Positions 42,457 through 51,416 are shown, counted from the first letter of the stretch. The stretch: DNA of 64,000 nt from Rugamonas aquatica (GCF_009380215.1 NZ_WHUG01000003.1:248001-312000), one strand, 5' to 3'. Notes: generated by a model from the letters alone, not told the origin. Made by a program: numbers and translations.

Positions 42457-44517
42457 ATGCATATCAAGAAAATCTCGCTGGCGCTGGCCGGCATTGCGCT
42501 GACCGCCTGCGGTGCCAACGAGCACGACGCGACGGAAGATTTGAACGTGTTGCCGACGTATCTGGGCACCATCAGCAGCAAGAGCTACGACGGCGTCACC
42601 GACGACCTGCTGACCGCCGGCCTGGGCGCTACCGGCCTGGCCGCCGTCGCCGCGCCGTCTTACACCGATCCCACCAATCCTACCGCCGCCGAGCTGCGCC
42701 GCAACGCGATCTACGCCAACTACCGCGCCGTGCTCGACATCGCCACCAACAGCGGCTACGGCACGCTGTACGGCCCGAATGTGGACGCCAAGGGCGTGGC
42801 CGGGTCAGGGCAGGGCATGATAGGCGGCACCGAGTACATCGCCTACTCGGATGACGGCAGCGGCAACCAGAACGTCACCTTGATGGTGCAGATCCCGACC
42901 GGTTTCGACATCAACAATCCCTGCATCGTCACCGGCACGTCGAGCGGTTCGCGCGGTATCTATGGCGCCATCGGCAGCGCCGGCGAATGGGGTTTGAAGA
43001 ACAACTGCGCCGTGGCCTACGCCGACAAGGGTAGCGGCACCGGCCTCTACACCTTCGACGACGACAGCGTGAACCTGCAGAATGGCGTGCGCGCCACCCG
43101 CACCGCGGCCGCGAAGAACGCCATGTTCGCGCCGGCGCTGAGCGATGCCGACCGCGCCGCCTTCGCCGCCGGGTCACCCGGCCGCATCGCCTTCAAGCAC
43201 GCCCACTCGCAGCAGAACCCGGAAAAGGACTGGGGCAAGTTCACCCTGCAGTCGCTGGAATTCGCCTTCTACGTGCTCAACGAAAAGTACGGCGTGCTGG
43301 CCAAGGATAACAAAAGCCACATCGTGCGCCTGACGCCGAAGAACACGGTGACGATCGCCTCCAGCATTTCCAACGGCGCCGGCTCGGCCCTGCTGGCTGC
43401 GGAGCAGGACACCAAGGGCCTGATCGGCGGCGTGGCGGCCACCGAGCCGCAGGTGCAGCCCAAGGCCGCCACCGGCTACACGGTGCGCCAGGGCGGCGTC
43501 AACGTGACGGGGCAGGGCAAGGCGCTGTTCGACTACTCGACCTATGCGGCGCTGTACCAGCCCTGCATCGCTTCGACCGCCGCCGCACCGGGACGCTGCA
43601 CCGCGCTGGCCGCCAAAGGCCTGTTGACCGGCACCGACCTGCCGTCGCAGCAGGCCGACGCCAAGGCCCGCCTGAAAGCCTACGGCTGGCTGCTCGATTC
43701 CGACATCCTGCAAGCGGCCCACGCCGGCACCAACATCCTGGTGGCGGTGACGTACGCCAACGCCTACGGCAAGTTCTCCGTGACCGACAAGGTGTGCGGA
43801 TTCTCGTTTGCCCCGACCGACGCCACCGGCGCGCCGCTGGCCTTCACGGCCGCACAGAAAGCCAGCAGCTTCGCCACGCAGAACGGCATCGTCGGCAGCG
43901 TGGTCTACGAGGATTCGGTGGGTGGCGCCAGGGCGTATAACTTCGGCGTGTCGCCGAGCAGCAGCCTGGCGGACCAGTCGCTGGACGGCTTCCTGTGCCT
44001 GCGTTCGCTGGCGACCGGCGTCGATCCGGTGACGGGCGGCGCCTTGAGCGCGACGCTGGCGGCGCAGAGCGCGCGCGTGAAAGCGGGCATGGTGGAAGTG
44101 GCGGCGACCGGCAATCTGCGCGGCAAGCCGGCCATCATCGTGCAAGGGCGCAGCGATACGCTGATCCCGGTGAACTTTGCCTCGCGCTCGTATGTGGGCT
44201 TGAACGCGTCGGTGGAAGGGGCGGCCAGCAAGCTGCGCTACATCGAGGTGACCAACGCCAACCACTTCGATTCCTTCACCAACGCCCTGCCGGCCAACAT
44301 CGTGCCGCTGCACGTCTACCTGTTCCGCGCGCTCGATGCGATGCTGGCCAATCTGCGCAACTCGTCGGCGGCGCTGCCGGCGTCACAGGTGGTGCGGACG
44401 GTGCCGCGTATCGACAACACCTCGTTGATCACCGTCGCCAACGTGCCGCCGATCTCGGCCACGCCGGGCGCCAACGCCATCTCGGTCAGCGGCGCCACGG
44501 TCGATGTGCCGAACTAA
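42457..44517 (+). CDS. D-(-)-3-hydroxybutyrate oligomer hydrolase, lipoprotein
   Basis: A 686-aa protein of the 3HB-oligomer hydrolase family, which cleaves soluble 3-hydroxybutyrate oligomers released from polyhydroxybutyrate. Family stretches are SSKSYDGVTDDLLTAGLG, FDINNPCIVTGTSSGSRGIYGAIGSAGEWGL (nucleophile Ser likely in TGTSSGSRG), and the C-terminal KPAIIVQGRSDTLIPVNF, ITNANHFDSF-type region with the catalytic His. I chose ATG 42457 because AGAGG stands 9 nt upstream; ATG 42448 is too close to it. The N-terminus has a lipobox LTAC (Cys about 18), so it is probably membrane-anchored outside the cytoplasm. Confidence 0.9.
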   Translation: MHIKKISLALAGIALTACGANEHDATEDLNVLPTYLGTISSKSYDGVTDDLLTAGLGATGLAAVAAPSYTDPTNPTAAELRRNAIYANYRAVLDIATNSGYGTLYGPNVDAKGVAGSGQGMIGGTEYIAYSDDGSGNQNVTLMVQIPTGFDINNPCIVTGTSSGSRGIYGAIGSAGEWGLKNNCAVAYADKGSGTGLYTFDDDSVNLQNGVRATRTAAAKNAMFAPALSDADRAAFAAGSPGRIAFKHAHSQQNPEKDWGKFTLQSLEFAFYVLNEKYGVLAKDNKSHIVRLTPKNTVTIASSISNGAGSALLAAEQDTKGLIGGVAATEPQVQPKAATGYTVRQGGVNVTGQGKALFDYSTYAALYQPCIASTAAAPGRCTALAAKGLLTGTDLPSQQADAKARLKAYGWLLDSDILQAAHAGTNILVAVTYANAYGKFSVTDKVCGFSFAPTDATGAPLAFTAAQKASSFATQNGIVGSVVYEDSVGGARAYNFGVSPSSSLADQSLDGFLCLRSLATGVDPVTGGALSATLAAQSARVKAGMVEVAATGNLRGKPAIIVQGRSDTLIPVNFASRSYVGLNASVEGAASKLRYIEVTNANHFDSFTNALPANIVPLHVYLFRALDAMLANLRNSSAALPASQVVRTVPRIDNTSLITVANVPPISATPGANAISVSGATVDVPN

Positions 44518-44520
44518 GGT

Positions 44521-45687
44521 CTACAACGCCGCCGCGTAGATCGCCCTCGCATCGTCGCGCGTGACGGTGCGGGGGTTATTCCCCAACAAACGGGTCTGGA
44601 GCATGGCGTCATCCGCCAGCCGGTCCAGATCCGTTTCCCGTATGCCCACCTGCTGCAAGGTCCGCTCTATCCCCGTGATGATGGCTATTTGTTGCATCGC
44701 AACAACCAGCGCCTCCGCCCTCGCCTCGGCGCTGCCGCTGGCCAGCGGCACGACGATCTCCGCCAGCTCGGCATACAGCGGCGCCGCCTCCGGCGCATTG
44801 AAGCGCAGCACATGGGGCAAGACCAGCGAGTTCGACAAGCCATGCGGCACGTGGAAAATGCCGCCTATCGGGTAAGCCAGCGCATGCACGGCCGCCACCG
44901 GCGCATTGGAAAACGCCTGCCCCGCCAGCATCGCGCCGAGCAGCATGGCTTGCCGCGCCGCCAGGTCGCGGCCGTTTTCGCAGGCGCGTATCACGTTGGC
45001 GGACAGCAGACTCAGCGCCTTGCGCGCAAAGATATCGGACAGCGGATTCTTTTTGTGGCGGCTGGTGTAGGCCTCGATGGCGTGCACCATCGCGTCGATG
45101 CCGGTGGCGGCCGTCACCATGGGCGGCAGGCCGATGGTCAGTTCGGCGTCCAGCAATGCCAGATCGGCATAGAGTTGCGGCGCGACCACGCCCATTTTTG
45201 TGGTAGCGCCAGTGGTGACGATGGCGACGTTGGTCACTTCAGAACCGGTGCCGGCGGTGGTCGGAATCTGCACCAGCGGCAGCCGCCCGCCCTTCACATT
45301 GCCGATGCCGTAGATCGCGGACAGCGGCTGGTCGCTGCCGGCCAGCACGGCGATCAGCTTGGCGACGTCCATCGAACTGCCGCCGCCCAGGCCGATGACG
45401 ATGTCAGTACGGTGCGTGCGGGCGGCGTCCACGGCATCCAGCACCACCTGTTCCGGCGGGTCCGCCACCACCTGCGAGTAGACCTCGACCGCCAGTCCGG
45501 CGGCGCGCAGGCTGGCGGCCGGAGCATCGACCAGGCCGGTTTTCAGGAAGCCGGGATCGGTGACGAGCAGGGCGCGCCTGGCCGCCGGGAAGCGCTGGGC
45601 GATATGGTCACCGAGCCGGCCGGCCGCACCCAGCTCGGAAACGATGTGGGCGACGGTGCTGAAAGCAAACGCAGGGAAGTCATGCAT
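44521..45687 (-). CDS. Iron-containing alcohol dehydrogenase
   Basis: A 388-aa type-III alcohol dehydrogenase. NAD-binding GGGSSMDVAKLIAVLAG is at about 100-116 and TTAGTGSEVTNVAIV near 142-156. Metal-ligand histidines lie in ATGIDAMVHAIEAYTSRH (about 191-208), HALAYPIGGIFHVPHGLSNSLVLPHVL (about 269-295). The substrate is not determined; maleylacetate reductases have a shorter form. The gene converges on the 3HB-oligomer hydrolase (3 nt between stops) and is divergent from the TSUP gene. Confidence 0.9.
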   Translation of the reverse strand: MHDFPAFAFSTVAHIVSELGAAGRLGDHIAQRFPAARRALLVTDPGFLKTGLVDAPAASLRAAGLAVEVYSQVVADPPEQVVLDAVDAARTHRTDIVIGLGGGSSMDVAKLIAVLAGSDQPLSAIYGIGNVKGGRLPLVQIPTTAGTGSEVTNVAIVTTGATTKMGVVAPQLYADLALLDAELTIGLPPMVTAATGIDAMVHAIEAYTSRHKKNPLSDIFARKALSLLSANVIRACENGRDLAARQAMLLGAMLAGQAFSNAPVAAVHALAYPIGGIFHVPHGLSNSLVLPHVLRFNAPEAAPLYAELAEIVVPLASGSAEARAEALVVAMQQIAIITGIERTLQQVGIRETDLDRLADDAMLQTRLLGNNPRTVTRDDARAIYAAAL

Positions 45688-45704
45688 GGCGATTCCAGGT
45701 GGTG

Positions 45705-45720
45705 GATTTCACGTGAAGCT
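45705..45720. promoter_or_regulatory. Possible parS-like site between ADH and TSUP genes
   Basis: GATTTCACGTGAAGCT matches 12 of 16 positions of the general parS consensus (TGTTTCACGTGAAACA), with the central TTTCACGTGAA intact. It is intergenic and about 0.9 kb from the two strong parS sites. Confidence 0.4.
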
Positions 45721-45830
45721 TACCTCATGCGGCAGGCTTGCGCATGCGCCTATCTATGCAGGATGCGCATCAGCCGCATTGAATTTCTTCCGTACAATGT
45801 AGCCTTTGCATGTGGAAGGATGGCAGGGCG

Positions 45831-46595
45831 ATGGTCGATTATCTGGTGTTGGGAGTGGCGGCGTTCGGCGCGGGACTGGTGGACGCGGTAGTTGGGGGCG
45901 GGGGACTGATACAGTTGCCGGCGATGTTCTCGGTGTTTCCCAACATGGCCCCGGCCACGCTGATCGGCACCAACAAGCTGGCCAGCATCTTCGGCACCGG
46001 CGTGGCGGCGGTCAGCTATGCGCGCCGGGTCGCCATTGCCTGGTCGGTCGCCACACCGGCCGCGCTGGCCGCCCTGGTCTTTGCCTTCCTCGGCGCCTAC
46101 ACCGTCACCAAGGTCTCGGCCGAATTCATGCGTTTGCTGTTGCCGGTGGTACTGGTGGCGGTGGCCGTCTACACCTTCGCCAAGAAAGACTTCGGCAGCG
46201 TGCACGCCCCCATCCACTCCGGCGCCAAAGAGCAGACGCTGGCGCTGGTGATCGGCGCCGGCATTGGTTTCTACGACGGGTTCTTCGGCCCGGGCACCGG
46301 CAGCTTCCTGGTGTTCCTGTTCGTACGCATCTTCGGCTTCGACTTCCTCGGCGCCTCGGCGGTGGCCAAGGTCGTCAACGTCGCCTGCAACTTTGCCGCG
46401 CTGATCTGGTTCGGCTACAGCGGCCACCTGATCTGGCAACTGGGCGCGACGATGGCCGTGTGCCAGATCGCCGGTTCGCTGATCGGCTCGCGCATGGCGA
46501 TGAAGCACGGCAGCGGATTCGTCCGCAAACTATTCCTGGTCGTGGTGACGATACTGATCATAAAAACTGGCTACGATGCATGGTTGCGTTGGTGA
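45831..46595 (+). CDS. TSUP family transporter (sulfite exporter TauE/SafE-like)
   Basis: A 254-aa membrane protein with about seven to eight spans and the family start YLVLGVAAFGAGLVDAVVGGGGLIQLPAMF (two TauE/SafE repeats; the second begins GAGIGFYDGFFGPGTGSFLVF). Such permeases move sulfonates, sulfite or other small anions. ATG 45831 is used; an in-frame ATG at 45810 would add seven polar residues. A terminator lies at 46619-46653 between two parS sites. Confidence 0.85.
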   Translation: MVDYLVLGVAAFGAGLVDAVVGGGGLIQLPAMFSVFPNMAPATLIGTNKLASIFGTGVAAVSYARRVAIAWSVATPAALAALVFAFLGAYTVTKVSAEFMRLLLPVVLVAVAVYTFAKKDFGSVHAPIHSGAKEQTLALVIGAGIGFYDGFFGPGTGSFLVFLFVRIFGFDFLGASAVAKVVNVACNFAALIWFGYSGHLIWQLGATMAVCQIAGSLIGSRMAMKHGSGFVRKLFLVVVTILIIKTGYDAWLRW

Positions 46596-46598
46596 CAC

Positions 46599-46614
46599 TG
46601 TTTCACGTGGAACA
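46599..46614. promoter_or_regulatory. parS: parS site 1
   Basis: TGTTTCACGTGGAACA matches the general chromosomal parS consensus (TGTTTCACGTGAAACA) at 15 of 16 positions. It starts 4 nt after the TSUP stop and lies about 2.9 kb upstream of parA. ParB would load here as a clamp to build the partition complex. Confidence 0.85.
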
Positions 46615-46618
46615 AAAA

Positions 46619-46653
46619 GAGGGCTCTTATTGGGAACGATAAGGGCCCTTTTT
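46619..46653 (+). terminator. Terminator of the TSUP gene between the two parS sites
   Basis: AGGGCTCTTAT (46620-46630) pairs with ATAAGGGCCCT (46639-46649) with one mismatch and an 8-nt loop, followed by T residues to 46653 and preceded by an A-run. Confidence 0.7.
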
Positions 46654-46656
46654 CAA

Positions 46657-46672
46657 TGTTTCACGTGGAACA
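46657..46672. promoter_or_regulatory. parS: parS site 2
   Basis: An exact second copy of TGTTTCACGTGGAACA in the same orientation, 58 bp after the first, ending about 90 nt before mnmG. An exact 16-mer repeat of this kind beside parAB is strong evidence for a centromere. Confidence 0.87.
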
Positions 46673-46721
46673 ATTTGGGGATATTTTTTTGCTTAAAAAA
46701 GTCGCAGCAGCAAAAAGACTC

Positions 46722-46727
46722 TATAAT
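46722..46727 (+). promoter_or_regulatory. -10 element of the mnmG-rsmG(-parAB) promoter
   Basis: TATAAT, 35 nt before the mnmG ATG. No convincing -35 hexamer lies 16-18 nt upstream, so the promoter assignment rests on the perfect -10 box and position. Confidence 0.4.
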
Positions 46728-46762
46728 CTGACCTTGATCCCTTCGCTTTAACCAATTCCAAC

Positions 46763-48694
46763 ATGCTATTTCCTACAAATTTCGACGTCATCGTTGTCGG
46801 CGGTGGTCACGCCGGTACCGAGGCTGCCCTCGCTTCCGCCCGCATGGGACAGAAGACTTTGCTGCTCACTCACAACATTGAGACGCTGGGCCAGATGTCG
46901 TGCAACCCATCCATCGGCGGTATCGGCAAAGGCCATCTGGTCAAGGAAGTCGACGCCATGGGCGGCGCCATGGCCATCGCCACCGATGAGTCGGGCATCC
47001 AGTTCCGCATCCTGAACTCGTCCAAAGGCCCTGCCGTGCGCGCCACCCGCGCCCAGGCCGACCGCATCCTGTACAAGCAAGCCATCCGCTCGCGCTTGGA
47101 AAACCAGCCGAATCTGTGGCTGTTCCAGCAGGCCGTCGACGACCTGATGGTGGAGGGCGACCGCGTGGTCGGCGCCGTCACCCAGATCGGCCTGAAGTTC
47201 CTGGCGCCGGCAGTCGTGCTGACCGCCGGCACTTTCCTCGATGGTAAGATCCACGTCGGTTTGCAAAACTACTCGGCCGGCCGCGCCGGCGATCCGCCTG
47301 CCATCTCGCTGTCGGCCCGCCTGAAGGAACTGAAGCTGCCGCAAGGCCGCCTGAAGACCGGCACGCCGCCGCGCATCGATGGCCGCAGCATCGATTTCTC
47401 GCTGATGACCGAGCAGCCTGGCGACCTCGATCCGGTGCCGGTGTTCTCGGTGATGGGCAATGCCTCCATGCATCCTGAGCAAATGCCGTGCTGGGTCACG
47501 CACACCAACAGCCAGACCCACGACATCATCCGCGCCGGCCTGGACCGCAGCCCGATGTACACCGGCGTCATCGAAGGCGTCGGCCCGCGCTATTGCCCGT
47601 CGATCGAAGACAAGATCCACCGCTTCTCGGCCAAGGAATCGCACCAGATTTTCCTGGAACCGGAAGGCCTGACGACCAACGAATTCTATCCAAACGGCAT
47701 CTCCACCAGCCTGCCGTTCGACGTGCAGATCAACCTGGTGCGCTCGATGAAGGGCATGGAAAACGCCCACATCCTGCGTCCCGGCTACGCCATCGAATAC
47801 GATTATTTCGACCCGCGCGGCCTCAAGGCTTCGCTGGAAACCAAGGCCATCAACGGCCTGTACTTCGCCGGCCAGATCAACGGCACCACCGGTTACGAAG
47901 AGGCTGCGGCGCAAGGCATGCTGGCCGGTATCAACGCCGCGCTGCAAACCCAGGGCCGCGAGTCTTGGACGCCGGCCCGTTCCGAAGCCTACCTGGGCGT
48001 GATGGTCGACGACCTGGTCACGCAAGGCGTGATGGAACCGTACCGCATGTTCACCAGCCGCGCCGAGTATCGCCTGAGCCTGCGCGAAGACAATGCCGAC
48101 ATGCGCCTGACCGAAATCGGCCGCAAGCTGGGCGTGGTCGGCGATGCGCAGTGGGAGGCCTTCGAAACCAAACGCGAATCCGTGGCGCGCGAACTGGAGC
48201 GTCTGCGCTCCACGTGGGTCAATCCACGCATCCTGGAAGCGGCCGAATCCGAGCGCGTTATCGGCCAGGCGATCGAGCGCGAGTACTCGCTGGCCAACCT
48301 GCTGGCCCGTCCCGGCGTCGAGTACGACAAGCTGATGAGCCTGTCCGGCATCGATGGCCGCGACCTCGCCGGCCCCGGCGTGGCCGATGGCGCGGTGCGC
48401 GAACAGGTGGAAATCCAGCTCAAATATTCGGGCTATATCGACCGCCAGACCAAGGAAGTCGAGCGCCACGAGCACTACGAAAACCTGAAGTTGCCGGAAG
48501 GTTTCAGCTATCTGGACATCACCGCGCTGTCGGTGGAAGTGCGCCAGAAGCTGCACGCGCAGCGTCCGGAAACGCTGGGCCAGGCATCGCGCATTTCCGG
48601 CGTGACCCCGGCGGCGATCTCGCTGTTGCTGGTGCACCTGAAGAAGGCCGGTTTCGGCGGTTTTTTGAATCAAAAAGATGAGGCTGTTCAATGA
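46763..48694 (+). CDS. mnmG: tRNA uridine-5-carboxymethylaminomethyl modification enzyme MnmG (GidA)
   Basis: A 643-aa FAD enzyme that works with MnmE to modify U34 of tRNAs. It starts [23 protein letters not shown] (FAD fold). GAI-type signatures include [24 protein letters not shown] (about 45-68), [21 protein letters not shown] (about 367-387) and [21 protein letters not shown] (about 423-443). Length is normal (about 630-650 aa). Its stop overlaps the rsmG start by 4 nt. Confidence 0.97.
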   Translation: MLFPTNFDVIVVGGGHAGTEAALASARMGQKTLLLTHNIETLGQMSCNPSIGGIGKGHLVKEVDAMGGAMAIATDESGIQFRILNSSKGPAVRATRAQADRILYKQAIRSRLENQPNLWLFQQAVDDLMVEGDRVVGAVTQIGLKFLAPAVVLTAGTFLDGKIHVGLQNYSAGRAGDPPAISLSARLKELKLPQGRLKTGTPPRIDGRSIDFSLMTEQPGDLDPVPVFSVMGNASMHPEQMPCWVTHTNSQTHDIIRAGLDRSPMYTGVIEGVGPRYCPSIEDKIHRFSAKESHQIFLEPEGLTTNEFYPNGISTSLPFDVQINLVRSMKGMENAHILRPGYAIEYDYFDPRGLKASLETKAINGLYFAGQINGTTGYEEAAAQGMLAGINAALQTQGRESWTPARSEAYLGVMVDDLVTQGVMEPYRMFTSRAEYRLSLREDNADMRLTEIGRKLGVVGDAQWEAFETKRESVARELERLRSTWVNPRILEAAESERVIGQAIEREYSLANLLARPGVEYDKLMSLSGIDGRDLAGPGVADGAVREQVEIQLKYSGYIDRQTKEVERHEHYENLKLPEGFSYLDITALSVEVRQKLHAQRPETLGQASRISGVTPAAISLLLVHLKKAGFGGFLNQKDEAVQ

Positions 48695-49344
48695 AGGTGT
48701 TTGACCGTGCAGTACTAGCGGATGTTTTAAAACAAGGCATCACCAGTCTGAAGCTGGACCTGAACGAGGCCCAGGTGGAAAAACTGCTGGACTACCTGGC
48801 GCTGCTGAACAAGTGGAACTCGGTGTACAACCTTACCTCGGTGCGCGATCCGATGCAGATGGTCACCTTGCATGTGCTCGATTCGCTGGCGGCGGTGCCT
48901 GCCTTCGCCGGCGCGCAGAACGTGCTGGACGTGGGAGCAGGGGGCGGACTGCCGGGCATGGTGCTGGCGATCAGCCGCCCGGACATGAAAGTGTCGATGA
49001 TCGACACGGTGCACAAGAAGACCGCCTTCCTCAACCAGGTGAAGGCGGAGCTGGAACTGGTCAACGTGACGGTGTACACCAAGCGCGTGGAGCAGCTGGA
49101 AGTGAAGACCAAGTTCGACGTCATCACCTCGCGGGCCTTCGCAGACCTGTCCGATTTCGTCAACTGGTCGGGGCACCTGCTGCAAGAGGGCGGGCGATTC
49201 ATAGCCCTGAAAGGAACGGCGCCGGCAGAGGAGCGCGAGCGACTGCCAGAGCCATGGAAAGTGCAGAAACTGGAACCTTTAGAAGTGCCGGGGCTGGACG
49301 CGGAGCGCCACCTGGTATTCATCCAGGCCGAAACGAGTAAATGA
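48691..49344 (+). CDS. rsmG: 16S rRNA (guanine(527)-N(7))-methyltransferase (GidB)
   Basis: A 217-aa enzyme that makes m7G527 in 16S rRNA. It has the GidB pattern: [30 protein letters not shown] motif [17 protein letters not shown], then [19 protein letters not shown] 48691 overlaps mnmG by 4 nt. The last base of its stop codon ends inside the first of the tandem 9-mers that lead to parA. Confidence 0.96.
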   Translation: MKVFDRAVLADVLKQGITSLKLDLNEAQVEKLLDYLALLNKWNSVYNLTSVRDPMQMVTLHVLDSLAAVPAFAGAQNVLDVGAGGGLPGMVLAISRPDMKVSMIDTVHKKTAFLNQVKAELELVNVTVYTKRVEQLEVKTKFDVITSRAFADLSDFVNWSGHLLQEGGRFIALKGTAPAEERERLPEPWKVQKLEPLEVPGLDAERHLVFIQAETSK

Positions 49345-49432
49345 TTTATACGATATTAATCGTTTATAAGGTTTATACCGTTTATTCTGTATAAACAGTA
49401 TAAATCGTTTATATCGTTTTAATAGTATAAAT
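49343..49432. repeat. Ten tandem AT-rich 9-mers before parA
   Basis: From 49343 the sequence divides without gaps into ten 9-mers: gatttatac, gatattaat, cgtttataa, ggtttatac, cgtttattc, tgtataaac, agtataaat, cgtttatat, cgttttaat, agtataaat. Most fit NGTWTAWAN. About 19 of 96 bases from 49345 to 49440 are G or C, against well over half in the neighbours. The run lies immediately between the rsmG stop and parA (49461), where a parAB promoter/operator would be. Such periodicity is iteron-like. Confidence 0.6.
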
Positions 49433-49460
49433 AATTAAGAAGTACAACACAAAGAAATAC

Positions 49461-50231
49461 ATGGCGAAAATTTTTTGCGTAGCGAATCAAAAGGGTGGCG
49501 TAGGGAAAACCACCACGACGGTAAACCTGGCCGCCGGATTGGCAAAGCTGGGCCAGCGGGTATTGCTGGTCGACCTGGACCCGCAGGGCAACGCCACGAT
49601 GGGCGCGGGCATCAACAAGGCAGGGCTGCCTGCGTCGACCTATGAGGTGATGCTGGGCGAATCCGACGTGGCCACTGCGCGCCAGCGTTCGGAGCCGGGC
49701 CAGTTCGACGTGCTGCCTTCCAACCGCGAGCTGGCCGGCGCCGAGGTCGAGATGGTCGCGCTGGACAACCGCGAGCGTCGCCTGAAGGATGCGCTGGCCC
49801 TGGTCGACAAGGAGTACGACTTCATCCTGATCGACTGCCCGCCGGCGCTGTCGATGCTGACGCTGAACGGCCTGTGCGCCGCGCACGGCGTCATCATCCC
49901 CATGCAGTGCGAGTACTACGCATTGGAAGGTCTGTCCGACCTGGTCAACACCATCAAGAAGGTGCACGCCAACCTGAACCCGGACTTGAAGATCATCGGC
50001 CTGCTGCGCGTGATGTTCGATCCGCGCATGACGCTGTCGCAGCAAGTGTCGGCCCAGCTGGAGCAGCACTTCGGCGACAAGGTCTTCAAAACCATCATCC
50101 CCCGCAACGTGCGACTGGCCGAAGCGCCGTCCTACGGCTTGCCGGGCGTTACCTTCGATCCATCCTCCAAGGGTGCGCAGGCGTATATCGCCTTCGGCGC
50201 CGAGATGGTCAAGCGCATCAAGAAAATGTAA
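49461..50231 (+). CDS. parA: Chromosome partitioning ATPase ParA
   Basis: A 256-aa ParA/MinD-type ATPase. The deviant Walker A KGGVGKTTTTVNLAAGLA is at about 10-27, LLVDLDPQGNATMGAG at about 35-50 (Walker A'), and DFILIDCPPALSMLTLNGL near 121-139 (Walker B). There is no N-terminal HTH, so it is the chromosomal (Soj-like) type that moves the origin region by interaction with ParB-parS and the nucleoid. parB follows after 9 nt. Confidence 0.97.
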   Translation: MAKIFCVANQKGGVGKTTTTVNLAAGLAKLGQRVLLVDLDPQGNATMGAGINKAGLPASTYEVMLGESDVATARQRSEPGQFDVLPSNRELAGAEVEMVALDNRERRLKDALALVDKEYDFILIDCPPALSMLTLNGLCAAHGVIIPMQCEYYALEGLSDLVNTIKKVHANLNPDLKIIGLLRVMFDPRMTLSQQVSAQLEQHFGDKVFKTIIPRNVRLAEAPSYGLPGVTFDPSSKGAQAYIAFGAEMVKRIKKM

Positions 50232-50240
50232 GGCAATCAC

Positions 50241-51128
50241 ATGGCAACCAAAAAACTCAAAGGCCTGGGTCGCGGCCTGGAAGCGCTGCTCGGCGGCGAC
50301 GGCGACATCACCACCCCGGACGCCAACACGCCGTCCGAACTGCCGGTCACGCAAATGCAGGCCGGCAAGTACCAGCCGCGTACCCGCATGGACGAGGGGG
50401 GCCTGCAGGAACTGGCCGCATCGATCAAGACCCAGGGCATCATGCAGCCCATCCTGGTGCGTCCGGTCGGCACGGATAAACTGACCGGCGCGATCAAGTA
50501 CGAGATCATCGCCGGCGAGCGCCGTTTCCGCGCGGCGCAGTTGGCCGGCCTGGAAGTGCTGCCGGTGCTGGTGCGCGATGTCGACGACCAGGCCGCCGCC
50601 GCGATGGCGCTGATCGAGAACATGCAGCGCGAGGATTTGAATCCGCTGGAAGAGGCGCAGGGCATCCATCGCCTGATCACCGATTTCAGTTTCACGCACG
50701 AGCAGGCGGCCACGGCTGTCGGCCGTTCGCGCAGCGCGGTGTCCAACTTGCTGCGTTTGATGAACCTGGCCAATCCGGTGCAGACCATGCTGATGGCCGG
50801 CGATATCGACATGGGCCACGCCCGCGCGCTGTTGTCGGTCGATGCGGCCACGCAGATCAACCTGGCGAACATGGTTGTCGCCAAACGGTTATCGGTGCGT
50901 GAAACTGAAAAGTTGGTGGCAAAAACGCTGGAAGATCAAAAAGCCTCGCCGACCGAAGCGCGCCAGAAGGAAAAGTCCGGCGACATCGTGCGTCTGGAAG
51001 AAGAGCTGTCGGACAAGCTGGCCACGCCGGTGGTGTTCAAGATGGGCACCAAGGGACGCGGCCAGATGATCATCGACTTCGCCGACCTCGACATCCTCGA
51101 CGGCGTGCTGGCCCGCCTGCGCGCCTAA
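50241..51128 (+). CDS. parB: Chromosome partitioning protein ParB
   Basis: A 295-aa Spo0J/ParB protein. It has the N-terminal ParA-stimulating region with KLKGLGRGLEALLGG, the CTP-binding ParB/Srx domain with YEIIAGERRFRAAQLAGL (about 87-104, GERR motif), and the central HTH FSFTHEQAATAVGRSRSAVSNLLRLM. A C-terminal dimerisation domain (about 240-295) ends LDILDGVLARLRA. It binds parS; two exact sites are about 3.6 kb upstream. Confidence 0.97.
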   Translation: MATKKLKGLGRGLEALLGGDGDITTPDANTPSELPVTQMQAGKYQPRTRMDEGGLQELAASIKTQGIMQPILVRPVGTDKLTGAIKYEIIAGERRFRAAQLAGLEVLPVLVRDVDDQAAAAMALIENMQREDLNPLEEAQGIHRLITDFSFTHEQAATAVGRSRSAVSNLLRLMNLANPVQTMLMAGDIDMGHARALLSVDAATQINLANMVVAKRLSVRETEKLVAKTLEDQKASPTEARQKEKSGDIVRLEEELSDKLATPVVFKMGTKGRGQMIIDFADLDILDGVLARLRA

Positions 51129-51132
51129 CCCT

Positions 51133-51216
51133 GGGGTCAAGTCTGACATTTGGACACGAGCTCTGCCGTAATGTCATATACGCCAGAGTCCGTGTCCGAA
51201 TGTCAGACTTGACCCC
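51133..51216. repeat. REPIN-like inverted repeat after parB
   Basis: The left arm (51133-51158) begins GGGGTCAAGTCTGACATT and continues to GGACACG. The right arm (51191-51216) is its reverse complement with one mismatch in 26. A 32-nt centre contains a smaller CTCTG/CAGAG pair. Long arms with GGGGTCAAGTCTGAC-type ends resemble REP/REPIN elements mobilised by IS200-like REP-associated transposases in proteobacteria; no transposase is present here. It may also act as a terminator for parAB despite lacking a T-run. Confidence 0.6.
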
Positions 51217-51344
51217 CGATGTTGCAGTGGAGCTAACAAAAAACGAAAACGCTTAACTGGTTCCAACTTGGTGCAACCGGCTTGGAAATGTTTATAAAAG
51301 CGTCTCTTTCGTGCACCAATTGCTCTGCTGCGGTGCAGCAATGT

Positions 51345-51374
51345 TTGACGTGATACAGTAAAGACACATATAAT
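51345..51374 (+). promoter_or_regulatory. Sigma-70 promoter of the atp operon
   Basis: TTGACG (51345-51350) and a perfect TATAAT (51369-51374), 18-nt spacer, 43 nt before the atpI ATG. It is the best promoter match in the window and sits exactly ahead of the ATP synthase genes. Confidence 0.78.
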
Positions 51375-51416
51375 CCCGTGTCTTTGGGTTTTATCGGCTT
51401 TTTGGGAGCTCGCCAG

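Larger units (their letters stand above)
51129..51416. other. parB-atpI intergenic region
   Basis: Besides the inverted repeat (51133-51216) and the promoter (51345-51374), the stretch 51217-51344 shows nothing coding; it has a mixed A/T-rich composition and one GGTGCAGCAA/TTGCTCTGCTGC imperfect palindrome near 51319-51341. Confidence 0.5.

Noticed and set aside
46766..48691. 641-codon minus-strand frame opposite mnmG
   Set aside because: Shadow of mnmG with no recognisable domain; mnmG itself is unambiguous.
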